Part shown: positions 8,100 through 15,968 of the stretch, in pieces
Numbering within the stretch: position 1 is the stretch's first letter
Layout: the number at the start of each line of letters is the position of its first letter
From: Thermoplasmata archaeon
GTDB lineage: Archaea; Thermoplasmatota; Thermoplasmata; Lutacidiplasmatales; UBA184
NCBI GenBank assembly: GCA_022749895.1
Contig: JAKIWS010000008.1
Span: 1-51,048, forward strand
Length of the DNA stretch: 51,048 nucleotides
Direction: 5' to 3'
The notes under the pieces: model-generated
The model's database searches: none
What the model saw: only the letters and a program-made list of their open reading frames with translations
What the model was told of the DNA's origin: nothing
Made by a program: the position numbers and the translations under genes

Positions 8100-9275
8100 G
8101 TGGCGGCGAGCGAGTTCGCGGTCGCGTGGGATCCCCGGTTCTTAGAGTATGATTTCGGGCCGACGCACCCGTTCACCGAGCGGTCGCGGTCCCTCGCGGT
8201 CGATCTCCTCGGGTGCTTCCAAGGCGACGGCGCCGTGACCTCGCTCGACCGGTTCGAGCCCCTCGCCGATCTCGAGCTCGAGCGGTTCCACCGGCGCGAA
8301 TACGTCGATCGCGTCGAGCGGTTGAGCCGCCGAGGTCGGCGGGAACCGCTCGACGCCGGGGACACCCCCTCGTTCCCCGGCTGCCACGACGCGTCCGCGC
8401 GCTTGGCGCGGGGGACGCTCGACGCCACCGCCTGGGCGCTCGAGCGACCGTTCCGTCGGGCCTTCCAGCCGGGCGGCGGACTCCACCATGCCCACCCGGA
8501 CCGCGCCAGCGGATTCTGCATCTACAACGATGTCGCGTTGGCCCTCCGCTACGCCCTCGACGGTCCCCCGCGCCGGCAAAGAGTCGCGTATCTGGATATC
8601 GATGCCCACCACGGGGACGGCGTGATGTACGGGTTCTACGACGATGGCCGGGTGCTCGACATCGACTTCCACCAGGATGGGCGGACGATCTTCCCCGGGA
8701 CGGGCGCCCTCAGCGAAACCGGGCGCGGCGACGGCGCCGGCACGAAGGTGAACGTTCCCCTCCCTCCGGGGGCCGGGGACGAAGCGTTCCGCCCGCTCTT
8801 CCGACGCATCGTCCCGTCGCTCCTCCGCTCGTTCCGGCCCGAGCTCATCGTCCTGCAGCACGGCGTCGACGGTCATGCGGGCGACGGCTTGGCCGCGCTG
8901 CAGCTCACCGAGGCGTCGTATCGCGAGGCGGTGGGGACGACCCTGGATGCCGCGAGCGAACTCGGGGGCGTCCCTCTCGTGGTCACCGGGGGCGGCGGCT
9001 ACACGCCCGAGAACGTGACCCGCACGTTGGCACGGACCGGGCTGCAACTGATGGGTCGGCCCTCCCCCGCGGCCGAGGCGGGACTCCCCGCGACGTGGCG
9101 GCGGAGGTATCGGGATCAACTCGCTCTCGAAGCCCCGACGACGTTCGGCGACATCGAGCCGGGGAACCGGTCGCCGTGGTCCATCGAGCGGACCGACGCG
9201 ATGATGCGGCAGCTCGAGTCCGCCTTAGGCCGCTCGTTGGGCCGCGCGGCGGGCGAAGCGGGTTCGAATCCGTAG
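8100..9275 (+). CDS. Histone deacetylase / AcuC-family deacetylase
   Basis: This 391-residue enzyme is a zinc-dependent deacetylase of the HDAC/AcuC/AphA superfamily. Visible active-site parts are the His-His pair in GGGLHHAHPDRASGFCIYND, the zinc ligands in YLDIDAHHGDGV, the FFPGTG-like FPGTG loop, the late Asp in LQHGVDGHAGDGLA, and the catalytic Tyr in TGGGGYTPENV. Members act on acetyl-lysine, acetylpolyamines or acetoin-related substrates. Whether this one acts on chromatin proteins such as archaeal histones or Alba is unknown. The GTG start at 8100 is the first in frame after the shared divergent promoter. Confidence 0.93.
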   Translation: MAASEFAVAWDPRFLEYDFGPTHPFTERSRSLAVDLLGCFQGDGAVTSLDRFEPLADLELERFHRREYVDRVERLSRRGRREPLDAGDTPSFPGCHDASARLARGTLDATAWALERPFRRAFQPGGGLHHAHPDRASGFCIYNDVALALRYALDGPPRRQRVAYLDIDAHHGDGVMYGFYDDGRVLDIDFHQDGRTIFPGTGALSETGRGDGAGTKVNVPLPPGAGDEAFRPLFRRIVPSLLRSFRPELIVLQHGVDGHAGDGLAALQLTEASYREAVGTTLDAASELGGVPLVVTGGGGYTPENVTRTLARTGLQLMGRPSPAAEAGLPATWRRRYRDQLALEAPTTFGDIEPGNRSPWSIERTDAMMRQLESALGRSLGRAAGEAGSNP

Positions 9276-9350
9276 ACGCCTCTACGATCGAGCTCCCAAT
9301 TCTCCCGACGAAGATAGCTCGCCCGGGGGCCGCGCCGTTTCGGGGCGGTC

Positions 9351-10406
9351 TCAAAGGATGCGACCCAAGGTCGGCAGGTCAAGGAGCTCCGCATCCGTCG
9401 CGCGAATTCCATCTTCAACATGCTGGACCGTGAGCTCGGCGGCGGATTCGCCCCGGAGGGCACAGCGCACCGCGCCCCGCGCGATGACCGTCGCTGCGAC
9501 ATCGTTCAACAATTGGAGCAGTCCTTCGGCGAGCTCGGTCGTGCTCCGCGGCTTCGGAGTCTCTTCGTACACGGCCCAGAGGGTGTGGTCGCGCGCGAGG
9601 ACGTACCGGAGGTAACCGTCCAGAAGCCCCCGGGCCCCCGAATCAAGTTCCGGGGTGACGTCGGGAGGGAGGAACTCGCCGAGCCGCTCGCCGACGCCAC
9701 CTCCTTCCTCGATCGTGAACAGCTCCCAGCCGGTCTCGGTCCCCGCTACGGCCACCCGACCGTGCTGGGGGTCGTAGAACAGCGGCAGGTCGTCGAGACC
9801 CTCGTGCGCGTCCGGCGGCTCCCACGGGAGCAGCTCGCCGATCGGCAGCGACGCGAGATACGGGCGCAGTTCGATCCGGAGGAACGCGTCGACGAGCTCG
9901 GGTTCGACGGGGAGCTCCCGCGTGAGCGATCGAAGGCGACGCTCGGCTTCCTGCTGCCACGATTTCACGGGCCGCAGCAGCGTCTCCTTCTCGATGCTCG
10001 CCCGCTCCTCGTCGAGCCCCCGACTCGGTCGGATCCGGCGCGGCGGCCAGGACGCCAGGGGGCCGAGATCGACCCCGGGGCACCCGAGAACGAGCGTCGC
10101 CTGGAGCCGATTCCCGATGTGAACCCCGACGGGAAAGCTGCGACACGGGAACGGGCGGACGGGTCGCACCTCGCACCGCTCCTCCGCGAGGTAGGTACAC
10201 GCCCCGCCGTTCGGTCGGCAGGGGATCTGGTCGAATCCATGGGCGGCCGGGCGGAACTCGGCCTCGGGCCGGATGGTCAGGAGGCGCTCGCGTTCGTCCG
10301 GCGCGATGGCCGGGGAGCCGTAACAACACAGGGCGCAGTCCGGACGGCACGCGAAACCGAACCCCTCCAGCAACCGGAAGTCGACGGCGGGAGGAACGCT
10401 CGCCAT
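9351..10406 (-). CDS. YkgJ-family cysteine-cluster (Fe/Zn-binding) protein
   Basis: The protein has 351 residues from the ATG at 10406. The N-terminal cysteine cluster reads FACRPDCALCCYG and then C..L..ERCEVRPVRPFPCRSFP, the CxxxCxxCC...C...C pattern of the YkgJ (UPF0153) family, thought to bind zinc or an Fe-S centre. The C-terminal 230 residues are helical and charged and not otherwise recognised. The frame stays open upstream to 10754, but the ATG at 10406 is favoured because the cluster begins about 17 residues later, as usual in the family, and a TATA-like CTATA lies about 30 nt upstream. Confidence 0.8.
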   Translation of the reverse strand: MASVPPAVDFRLLEGFGFACRPDCALCCYGSPAIAPDERERLLTIRPEAEFRPAAHGFDQIPCRPNGGACTYLAEERCEVRPVRPFPCRSFPVGVHIGNRLQATLVLGCPGVDLGPLASWPPRRIRPSRGLDEERASIEKETLLRPVKSWQQEAERRLRSLTRELPVEPELVDAFLRIELRPYLASLPIGELLPWEPPDAHEGLDDLPLFYDPQHGRVAVAGTETGWELFTIEEGGGVGERLGEFLPPDVTPELDSGARGLLDGYLRYVLARDHTLWAVYEETPKPRSTTELAEGLLQLLNDVAATVIARGAVRCALRGESAAELTVQHVEDGIRATDAELLDLPTLGRIL

Positions 10407-10541
10407 GGTCCCGAGCGCGGATTTCCTGGGGCGGTATAGCCCGGCGCATCTCGGCGAACGGTGGGCCGTGGAAGGAATCCCCTCGCCGGGATTGGTCGCC
10501 GAAATGCGGCGTCGGCTCCCGAGAAGAGCTTCTTGTGCGTT

Positions 10542-10547
10542 CAAATA
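10542..10547 (+). promoter_or_regulatory. TATA box for the 10573 membrane-protein gene
   Basis: CAAATA is centred about 28 nt before the GTG at 10573, giving a leaderless transcript and supporting this start. Confidence 0.5.
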
Positions 10548-10572
10548 CCGGAACGTGCGCGAGTGATGTCTC

Positions 10573-11712
10573 GTGCAGCCGGAACGGTCCACGGGTCCTT
10601 CGCCCGATGCCGCCGGCGGGGCTGGTTCGCCATCGACGACCCCGGTTCCACCGAACGCGTCACGCCCGGCAGGCCCGACGAATCTGGCGAGTCGGTTCTT
10701 CGGCTTCCTCCGCCGACATCCGATCGCGTTGCTGTTTCTCCTCACCCCCGGCATCCCGGAGTACCTCTCCGGTTCGAGCCCGATGAGCGGTCTCCTCCTG
10801 GCGCCGCCGGTGTTCTTCCTGTTCCTCGCTGCGAACGCTGGGCTCTACACCACGGGGGTCCTCCTGATCCGGGAGGCGGTCGTTCGATGGAAGAAGAGCT
10901 GGCTCACGGTGTTCGTCCTCGGGCTCGCCTACGGGGTCCTCGAAGAGGGCATCGCACTCAGCACGCTGTTCAATCCCGGTGCCAGCGTGGTGGGTGTACT
11001 CGGTAGCTTCGGTCACTGGATGGGCGTGAGCTGGGTGTGGGCGTCCGGCGTCCTCCTGGTGCACGTCGTCTTCAGCGTCGCGGCGCCGATACTCCTACTC
11101 GGGCTCGCGCTTCCGGCGACGCGGGGGCGGCCGCTCGTGGGTCGGCGCGGGCTGGTCGCCGCCGGAGGGATCCTCGGAGCGGACGTCCTCGCGCTCCTCT
11201 CCTTGACCGTCTTCGGGCTGCATTTCTGGATGGGCTGGCCTCTTCTGATCGCCGCAGTGGGCGTCATCGGAATCCTCGTGATGCTCGCCCTCCGTATTCC
11301 CCAGGATGCCGGCGGGCCGGTGCCGCGAAGAATGGCCCCCCGGGCTCGTACCGCCGCCCTCGTCGGAGCTTCCTTGTTCCCGGCCGCCCTCCTCACCCAG
11401 GCGATCGGAGGGGCGGCCGGGATCGGGGCGGTGGGGGTCGTCGCGGCGATGGTGGTCGTTGAATCCCTCTACTTCGCCTGGGTGTGGACCCGCCTCCGTT
11501 CCGCGGAGAATGAACGTGCGCTCGTGGCCTTCGCCCTCGGTCTCCTTGCGCCGCTCGCCATCGCGGGACTGCTGGTCGGATTCCCGGTCGAAGTCGCGGC
11601 CGTCGGTGTGGGCCTGATGGTGGCGTTCTTCGTCAAGCTGCTGCGTATGTACCCGGACCGTCGGGCACCCGGGCCGGCCCTCCTCCCTCGGGGTCTCCCC
11701 AGTCGGACCTGA
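10573..11712 (+). CDS. Polytopic membrane protein, unknown function
   Basis: This 379-residue protein has a Pro/Ser/Ala-rich N-terminus of about 40 residues and then roughly ten hydrophobic segments. A conserved-looking polar patch sits in LLIREAVVRWKKSW and in LAYGVLEEGIA. The paired glutamates at the end of a helix recall intramembrane CAAX-type (CPBP) proteases, but the second and third motifs of that family are not evident, so this is only a resemblance. It stands alone, divergent from the Cys-cluster gene. The GTG start is supported by a TATA box 28 nt upstream. Confidence 0.75.
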   Translation: MQPERSTGPSPDAAGGAGSPSTTPVPPNASRPAGPTNLASRFFGFLRRHPIALLFLLTPGIPEYLSGSSPMSGLLLAPPVFFLFLAANAGLYTTGVLLIREAVVRWKKSWLTVFVLGLAYGVLEEGIALSTLFNPGASVVGVLGSFGHWMGVSWVWASGVLLVHVVFSVAAPILLLGLALPATRGRPLVGRRGLVAAGGILGADVLALLSLTVFGLHFWMGWPLLIAAVGVIGILVMLALRIPQDAGGPVPRRMAPRARTAALVGASLFPAALLTQAIGGAAGIGAVGVVAAMVVVESLYFAWVWTRLRSAENERALVAFALGLLAPLAIAGLLVGFPVEVAAVGVGLMVAFFVKLLRMYPDRRAPGPALLPRGLPSRT

Positions 11713-12039
11713 AGCCCCGAGCTATCGACTCCTCGCGTGCATCCGTTGCGAATCGGCCGGCGAGCCATCTTGAGCCGCGGGCGGATCCGTCGTATCGACC
11801 GCTCCGTCCGGTCGAGGTCCCCAGGGGCCGGGGGCGTCATGGGGTCGGAGGATTGATGTTGGATTGGGCGTTCGATTCGTCGTGGGCCCGCCATCCGCGA
11901 TCGCGCGCGAACGGAACAGCCCGACCGCAACCGGGAGCGCGATGGGGTTGGACGACGCGGTCGTCGCACGGGTCGGGATACGGCCTAACCCCCTCCGGGA
12001 CGGAGCCCGACCTCGTCCCAAGATGGACGGCGCGGACGC
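11713..12039 (+). other. Intergenic stretch without a supported gene
   Basis: This 327-bp stretch has open frames on both strands, but their translations are Arg/Pro/Ser-rich with no hydrophobic core and look like GC-rich noise. It opens with AGCCCCGAGC just after the stop, a 10-nt chance-level match to the tRNA-Gln end discussed elsewhere. No hairpin or clear TATA box was found for the next gene. Confidence 0.5.
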
Positions 12040-12516
12040 GTGACGCAGTACCGACGACCGTTCGTCGCGAGCTTCCTCGCCGGCCTCGGCGGTGGGTTCA
12101 TCCTGCTCGAGGGGGCGGCGCGCGCCGCGCTGGGCCTCACGATCGAAACGGGATCGACCGGAGCGTTCGGGATCACCGCCGAGGGCGTGGGATTCCTCGC
12201 CGGGATCGAAGGCACCGTCATCGTGCTCCTCGCGGGACTCCTGTACTTCATGCCCGAGGCGCACCGGGGTCTCGGGATCGGCATCCTCACGTTCTCACTG
12301 CTGAGCCTCTCCGTCGGGGGAGGATTCCTCATCGGCGCCCTCGTGGGCTGGCTGGGAGGCGTCGCGGCCATCGTGGCGCGACCCTCCCCGATGCCGGAGG
12401 GCGAAGCGGACGACGATTGGGACTCCGACCTCGACGACCCGGTGGTCGAGGCGGACCTCGCGGATGCCGGAGCGACGCTCCCCGCCCCCACCGAACCGGG
12501 CGGCGCGAGCCGGTAG
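12040..12516 (+). CDS. Small membrane protein with acidic tail, unknown function
   Basis: The 158-residue protein starts with GTG. Three to four glycine-rich hydrophobic segments are visible (FVASFLAGLGGGFILLEGA, GTVIVLLAGLLYFMP, GIGILTFSLLSLSVGGGFLIGALVGWLGGVAAIV). An acidic cytoplasmic tail from about residue 120 is rich in Asp and Glu (EADDDWDSDLDD). The hydropathy pattern is clear enough to accept it as real. No family was recognised, and neither neighbour suggests a role. Confidence 0.65.
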   Translation: MTQYRRPFVASFLAGLGGGFILLEGAARAALGLTIETGSTGAFGITAEGVGFLAGIEGTVIVLLAGLLYFMPEAHRGLGIGILTFSLLSLSVGGGFLIGALVGWLGGVAAIVARPSPMPEGEADDDWDSDLDDPVVEADLADAGATLPAPTEPGGASR

Positions 12517-12672
12517 CCCCACGCTCGGGGGCCTCAAGCGCCCGCCGTCGTCGTCCTGAGGGGTCGCGCGAGGACACCCAAGGGAAGAGGTCCCGCGGGC
12601 GATGAAGTCGGCCAAAGTTATCTGGCCGGTCCCGCTTCCACGATCCCCGAGGACCGAGGCGTCACTCCGTCG

Positions 12673-13356
12673 ATGTCGATCCGAGTCGTTCCGGGAGAGA
12701 TCAGCGCGAAGGATACGACGACGCGCACGGTCATTCCGACGGCGGCCCAACCCCGGTGGCCCCCGTTCGAGCGCGTGGCCGAACGGATCGCCAGCTCCGG
12801 CCACCGCTTTCCCCCGCACCACCACGCGGGCGTCGAGGTCCTCACCTACGTCGTCGAAGGGTCGGGCTCATACGAATTCGGTCCGGGCCCGCCGGACGCT
12901 CTGGTCGCCGGCTCGACCCACCTGCTCACAGCGCCCGAACCGGTGGCGCACGCGATCCGGCTGGAGAAGGGTCAGACGATACGGTGGTTCGCCCTCGTCG
13001 CCACGCTTCCCCCTCGGAGCCCCACCCCGCTCCGGCTCCAGTCCGCTCGAGCCGTGGTGAGCGGAGTCCGGGACGATGTGACGCACGTTCAGCCCATCAT
13101 CGGAGCGGGTACGCCCATCGCGTCCGCGGTCGGGATGGAAGCCGAGGTGGTCGAGTTCCACGGCTCCGGCGCGTCGTTCCGGAAGTTGGGCCACGATCGG
13201 GTCGCCGTCGGCTACGCCCTTTCCGGCCGAGGGGCGGTCGACAACGAGGCCGTCGACGGAGGCGAAGCGGCGTTGGTCGAGGGCGCCGCGGGCGTCGCGC
13301 TGCACGGTCGCCCCGGGTTTCGCGTGATTCTGGTCAGCGCACCCCGACGCATCTGA
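12673..13356 (+). CDS. Pirin-like cupin protein
   Basis: The 227-residue protein carries the pirin-type N-terminal cupin signature GHRFPPHHHAGVEVLTYVVEG, with the metal-binding histidines, and a second, weaker cupin barrel from about residue 120 (AEVVEFHGSGASFRKL to GRGAVDNEAVDGGEAALVEG). Pirins are metal-binding cupins, some with quercetinase activity. The protein is shorter at the C-terminus than bicupin pirins of about 290 residues. The ATG at 12673 is the first after a weak TATA-like AAGTTATC near 12615. The enzymatic role is uncertain. Confidence 0.8.
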   Translation: MSIRVVPGEISAKDTTTRTVIPTAAQPRWPPFERVAERIASSGHRFPPHHHAGVEVLTYVVEGSGSYEFGPGPPDALVAGSTHLLTAPEPVAHAIRLEKGQTIRWFALVATLPPRSPTPLRLQSARAVVSGVRDDVTHVQPIIGAGTPIASAVGMEAEVVEFHGSGASFRKLGHDRVAVGYALSGRGAVDNEAVDGGEAALVEGAAGVALHGRPGFRVILVSAPRRI

Positions 13357-13424
13357 GGCGTCGCCGCGCCCGGCGGTGGTCGCGTTCGCCGGCTCGATCT
13401 GGCCGACAGCCATTTAGAGATTGT

Positions 13425-13664
13425 AAGAAACTTATCCAGGCGCGGGTCCCTGGGGCCGAGTACGACTTGCTTCGCCGGATGGCGAAAGCTGACGGAAAGA
13501 CGATGCAGGAGTGGATCCGGGGGGCCATTCGGAACCGATAGCTGCCGGACGAGGTGGATCCGGACGACCCGATCTTCACCGCGTGTCCGCTCGTTCGGGC
13601 CAGGGGACCTAAGGTCGACGTGGCGGAGCGCCACGACGAGCTCCTGTACGGCCCCCTTCGATGA
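13425..13664 (+). pseudogene. Degenerate vapB antitoxin (start lost, internal stop)
   Basis: Codon for codon this matches the intact vapB at 15255-15494: both are 80 codons with no indel, and about three quarters of residues are identical by eye. The start ATG is replaced by AAG at 13425, and codon 39 is a TAG at 13539 where the intact gene has Leu. The remaining frame still reads LIQARVPGAEYDLLRR and KTMQEWIRGAIR, the ribbon-helix-helix region. It is followed without gap by a broken vapC. Confidence 0.88.
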
Positions 13665-14060
13665 TTCTGATCGACACGGGCGCCTGGTACGCCCTCAGCG
13701 ACTCGCTGGAACGACACCATGCCCGAGCGGTCGCGCAGATCGGTCGATGGACGAAGAGCGAGAACGGTCGCATGGTCACTCGCGACTACATCCTTACCGA
13801 GACCGACCCTCTACTTCGGATGCGACTGGGAACCCCTCCCGTTCGACGATTACGTGATCTCCTCAAGCACCCAAGGGCTGCGAGTCTCCGACAACGACTT
13901 CGAGCGATCGGCGGAACTCATGATCGCCCAAGAGGACAAGCGAAGGATCCTCACCGATTGTTCCAGCTTGGTTCTCCTGCAAGAACTCGAGATCCGATAG
14001 GCGTTCAACTTCGACCACGACTTTGCTGAGGCCGGTTTCCGGGTGCTTCCCGCACGCTAG
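13661..14060 (+). pseudogene. Degenerate vapC toxin (frameshift and stop)
   Basis: The ATG at 13661 overlaps the ghost vapB stop, as in the intact pair. The frame reads MILIDTGAWYALSD through LLRMRLG and RLRDLL, parallel to the intact VapC. Near 13860 it shifts to another frame that continues as LRVSDNDFERSAELM and LTDCSSLVLLQELEIR before a TAG at 13998. The next bases, in frame after that stop, still encode AFNFDHDFAEAGFRVLP up to a TAG at 14058. At least one frameshift and one nonsense change make it non-functional. It is a paralogue of the cassette-borne vapC at 15491. Confidence 0.88.
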
Positions 14061-14105
14061 AACGGACTTCGTCGCTACAACCGGAACGGTCACTCCCAGG
14101 ACGGG

Positions 14106-14122
14106 GCGGGGCCAAGCCCCGC
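14106..14122. terminator. Perfect hairpin between convergent vapC remnant and HAD gene
   Basis: GCGGGGC-CAA-GCCCCGC is a 7-bp perfect stem with a 3-nt loop. It lies between the end of the + strand vapC remnant and the end of the minus-strand HAD gene, where a bidirectional terminator or stabiliser would sit. No T-tract follows. Confidence 0.4.
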
Positions 14123-14159
14123 GTCGACTCGCCGGCGGTTCGAGAACGACGGCGACAAT

Positions 14160-14936
14160 CTATCGGTGGGGCTCGTCCGCAAACAGCGTGCGAAGGAGCT
14201 CCGGAAGGTCGGCCCATCCGTGCAGAATCCGATCGGGCGGGGGCACGATCGGGTCCTCCGTCCTGCAGAGGGCACGGTACCTCGTTCCGTAGTCTCTCGC
14301 GCCCACGAACCGAACCCCGCACCGGAAGCCGGCGGCGCGGGCGCCTTGGACGTCGCTCGATAGGTCGCCGATGTGGACCGCCTGGGACGCCGCTACTCGC
14401 AGCGGGTCCAACGCGTGCCAGAAAATCTCCGGAGCGGGTTTCGCCCAAGGGAGTTCTTCGCTGAGGGCCCACGAATCAATGAACCGGGCCATTCCGAGGC
14501 GCTCCATGATTCGTCGCATGCTGGTCCCGGTTTCCCCGACCAGATTCGAAACGACCGCGGTCCGGAAACCCGAATCCCGGACGAGTTCAAGTTGCTCTCG
14601 CGCACCGGGGACCTCTTCGAACGATTGAGCTAGAGCCAGAGTCTCGATCGCCCGGATCCAACGGTCAACGCGGGGCAAGCGTCCGGCCCGACGCGCAGCA
14701 TCGCGGCCCAAATCGGCGACGGGGAGCCCCCGCCCGCCCCGGCGCATGGCCCCCGAAAAGGCCAGTCGCGCTGCGTCCTCGGGTGGCTCGAAGGGTCCTG
14801 GACCGAGGTGCGGCGCAGGAGGTGATGTGCGAACCACGTCGGCGAGCGTGGCCTCCTGCAGTTGAATGTACCGATCCTCCGCGGTCGGATCGAGTCGGAG
14901 GAGGGTGTGCCAGAGGTCGAAGGTGACAGCCGGCAA
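14160..14936 (-). CDS. HAD-superfamily hydrolase
   Basis: The 258-residue protein is a haloacid-dehalogenase-type hydrolase. Motif I is FDLWHTLL with the nucleophile Asp near residue 6; the second position carries Trp instead of Asp, as in several DLWHT- or DLFGT-type members. Motif II is VVSNLVG, motif III is the Lys in PWAKPAPEIF, and motif IV is HIGDLSSDVQGARAAG. The cap lies between motifs I and II. The start appears to be TTG at 14936, because motif I begins five residues later and no ATG or GTG is available nearby. A TATA-like element (GCTATCATG on the minus strand) lies about 33 nt upstream. The substrate is unknown; a small phosphoester is likely. Confidence 0.85.
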   Translation of the reverse strand: MPAVTFDLWHTLLRLDPTAEDRYIQLQEATLADVVRTSPPAPHLGPGPFEPPEDAARLAFSGAMRRGGRGLPVADLGRDAARRAGRLPRVDRWIRAIETLALAQSFEEVPGAREQLELVRDSGFRTAVVSNLVGETGTSMRRIMERLGMARFIDSWALSEELPWAKPAPEIFWHALDPLRVAASQAVHIGDLSSDVQGARAAGFRCGVRFVGARDYGTRYRALCRTEDPIVPPPDRILHGWADLPELLRTLFADEPHR

Positions 14937-15019
14937 AGTCAGCGGCCGCTAGGAGGTGACCCAACATGATAGCAAGCGCCCGAACCTCGGGCCCCGAACG
15001 GGGTCTGGAAAACCGAACG

Positions 15020-15037
15020 TAGCCCCGAGCGGATTCG
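15020..15037 (-). repeat. att-like copy 1 of the tRNA-Gln 3' end
   Basis: TAGCCCCGAGCGGATTCG is an 18/18 match to the 3'-terminal 18 nt of the tRNA-Gln gene at 20471, in the same orientation. Outside the match the flanks differ. It marks the left limit of the island and precedes the vapBC module. Confidence 0.85.
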
Positions 15038-15222
15038 CCACCTGTAATAGGCGAAGACCACTCGATGGGGCTTTGACTTAGGGGGGACGGGGCACCCTAC
15101 CGATGACGGTCCGATGGGCAAGGGCGCCGCGGGATGGCGACTCCGAGGACCCGGAAGTCCATCCGCGGCCCCCTAGGACGAGGGTCGTGGGGCCGGAAAC
15201 GCTCCACCGCCGGAGAGGTAGA

Positions 15223-15232
15223 TTTCAAATAA
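15223..15232 (+). promoter_or_regulatory. TATA box for vapBC
   Basis: TTTCAAATAA is centred 26-27 nt before the vapB ATG at 15255, predicting a leaderless vapBC transcript. The cassette therefore carries its own promoter. Confidence 0.6.
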
Positions 15233-15252
15233 TCTGCACAATGTTACAGATT
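15231..15252. promoter_or_regulatory. Candidate VapB(C) operator: inverted repeat between TATA box and start
   Basis: AATCTG-N10-CAGATT is a perfect 6-bp inverted repeat overlapping the TATA box and ending 3 nt before the vapB ATG. Adjacent bases extend the symmetry imperfectly. Autoregulation by VapB or VapBC at such dyads is general for this family. In the pseudogene copy the left arm is missing and the right arm reads GAGATT. Confidence 0.45.
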
Positions 15253-15254
15253 GT

Positions 15255-15494
15255 ATGAAGCTCATCCAGACTCGAGTACCCGAGGCCGAATACGAACTTC
15301 TTCGGCGCCGGGCTCGGGCCGAAGGGAAGACTATGCAGGAGTGGATCCGCGGCGCCATCCGGAGTCGCCTTCTCCCCGACGAGGTTGACCCGGCCGATCC
15401 GCTATTCACCGGATTTCCTTTGGTGCGGGGCAAGGGCCCGAAGGTGGACATCGCGGATCGCCATGACGAGATACTCTACGGACCGCTCGGATGA
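15255..15494 (+). CDS. vapB: VapB-type antitoxin (ribbon-helix-helix)
   Basis: The 79-residue protein begins with MKLIQTRVPEAEYELLRRRA, a short strand followed by a helix, and then KTMQEWIRGAIRSRLL, a second helix. This is the ribbon-helix-helix DNA-binding fold of many antitoxins. The C-terminal half (GPKVDIADRHDEILYGPLG) would wrap the toxin. It overlaps vapC by 4 nt (ATGA), the usual antitoxin-first arrangement. Its start is fixed by a TATA box about 26 nt upstream and by homology to the dead copy at 13425. The module is bounded by tRNA-Gln end repeats at 15020 and 15951. Confidence 0.88.
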   Translation: MKLIQTRVPEAEYELLRRRARAEGKTMQEWIRGAIRSRLLPDEVDPADPLFTGFPLVRGKGPKVDIADRHDEILYGPLG

Positions 15495-15940
15495 TTCTCG
15501 TCGACTCGGGGGCATGGTACGCTCTCTCGGATCCCCAGGAACGTCACCACGGACACGCGGCCGCGATGTTCAGTAGGCTCACAAGAGGCGAATTCGGACG
15601 GATTCTAACCACCGACTACGTCCTCGACGAAACGTACACACTGCTCCGAATGCGGCTCGGGGTCGGGGCGGTGGCGAAGCTTCGAGATCTCCTCGGAGCA
15701 TCCTCAAGCCTCCAAGTGGTGCGAGTATCTGACCGCGATTTTGACCATGCCGTAGATCTCATGCTTGCGCACGGGGACAAGCGGTGGAGCTTGACAGATT
15801 GCACAAGCTTCGTGCTCATGCGAGAGCTCGAAGTGGGCAATGCGTTCACCTTCGATCACAACTTCATGGAGGCTGGATTCCGAGTTCTCCCAGGGAAGCA
15901 GGTCGCCCGTCGTTTCGTCTTGCCGACTACTAGCTCCTAA
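15491..15940 (+). CDS. vapC: VapC-type toxin, PIN-domain ribonuclease
   Basis: The 149-residue protein is a single PIN domain. The acidic metal-binding residues are visible: Asp5 in MILVDSGAWYAL, Glu47 in DYVLDETYTLLR, Asp103 in SLTDCTSF and Asp122 in FTFDHNF. VapC toxins cleave RNA, often initiator tRNA or rRNA, and are held inactive by VapB. The gene is coupled to vapB by ATGA, and the stop is followed after 10 nt by a tRNA-Gln-end repeat. All catalytic residues are intact, unlike the copy at 13661. Confidence 0.93.
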   Translation: MILVDSGAWYALSDPQERHHGHAAAMFSRLTRGEFGRILTTDYVLDETYTLLRMRLGVGAVAKLRDLLGASSSLQVVRVSDRDFDHAVDLMLAHGDKRWSLTDCTSFVLMRELEVGNAFTFDHNFMEAGFRVLPGKQVARRFVLPTTSS

Positions 15941-15950
15941 GCACCAGATG

Positions 15951-15968
15951 CCGAGCGGATTCGACCCG
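15951..15968 (-). repeat. att-like copy 2 (inner part of the tRNA-Gln 3' end)
   Basis: CCGAGCGGATTCGACCCG matches the tRNA-Gln end at 17 of 18 positions (A replaced by C at the 15th). It lacks the outermost TAGCC but reaches 3 nt further into the T-arm than copy 1. It lies 11 nt after the vapC stop codon. Confidence 0.7.

Larger units (their letters stand above)
14937..15254. other. Intergenic region with the distal tRNA-Gln att copy
   Basis: This 318-bp region lies between the HAD and vapB starts. It holds the HAD promoter region, a CCCCG-AA-CGGGG hairpin near 14986, the 18-nt tRNA-Gln 3'-end copy at 15020 and the vapB promoter near 15225. Short frames here are not convincing as genes. Confidence 0.6.

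Noticed and set aside
9255-9275. tRNA T-arm-like GGTTCGAATCC at the end of the HDAC-family gene
   Set aside because: The flanking bases do not form a T-stem and no acceptor or anticodon stem is found on either strand. It is explained by codons GSNP and the stop.
11713-11723. AGCCCCGAGC after the 10573 membrane-protein gene, resembling the att core
   Set aside because: Only 10 nt match and the diagnostic GGATTCG is absent. A similar CGCCCCGAGCG occurs at about 26870 inside a transporter gene, so this is chance level.
11722-12264. 180-codon minus-strand ORF across the 11.7-12.0 kb gap
   Set aside because: Low-complexity Arg/Pro/Thr composition with half of it antisense to the 12040 membrane-protein gene; no promoter or motif.
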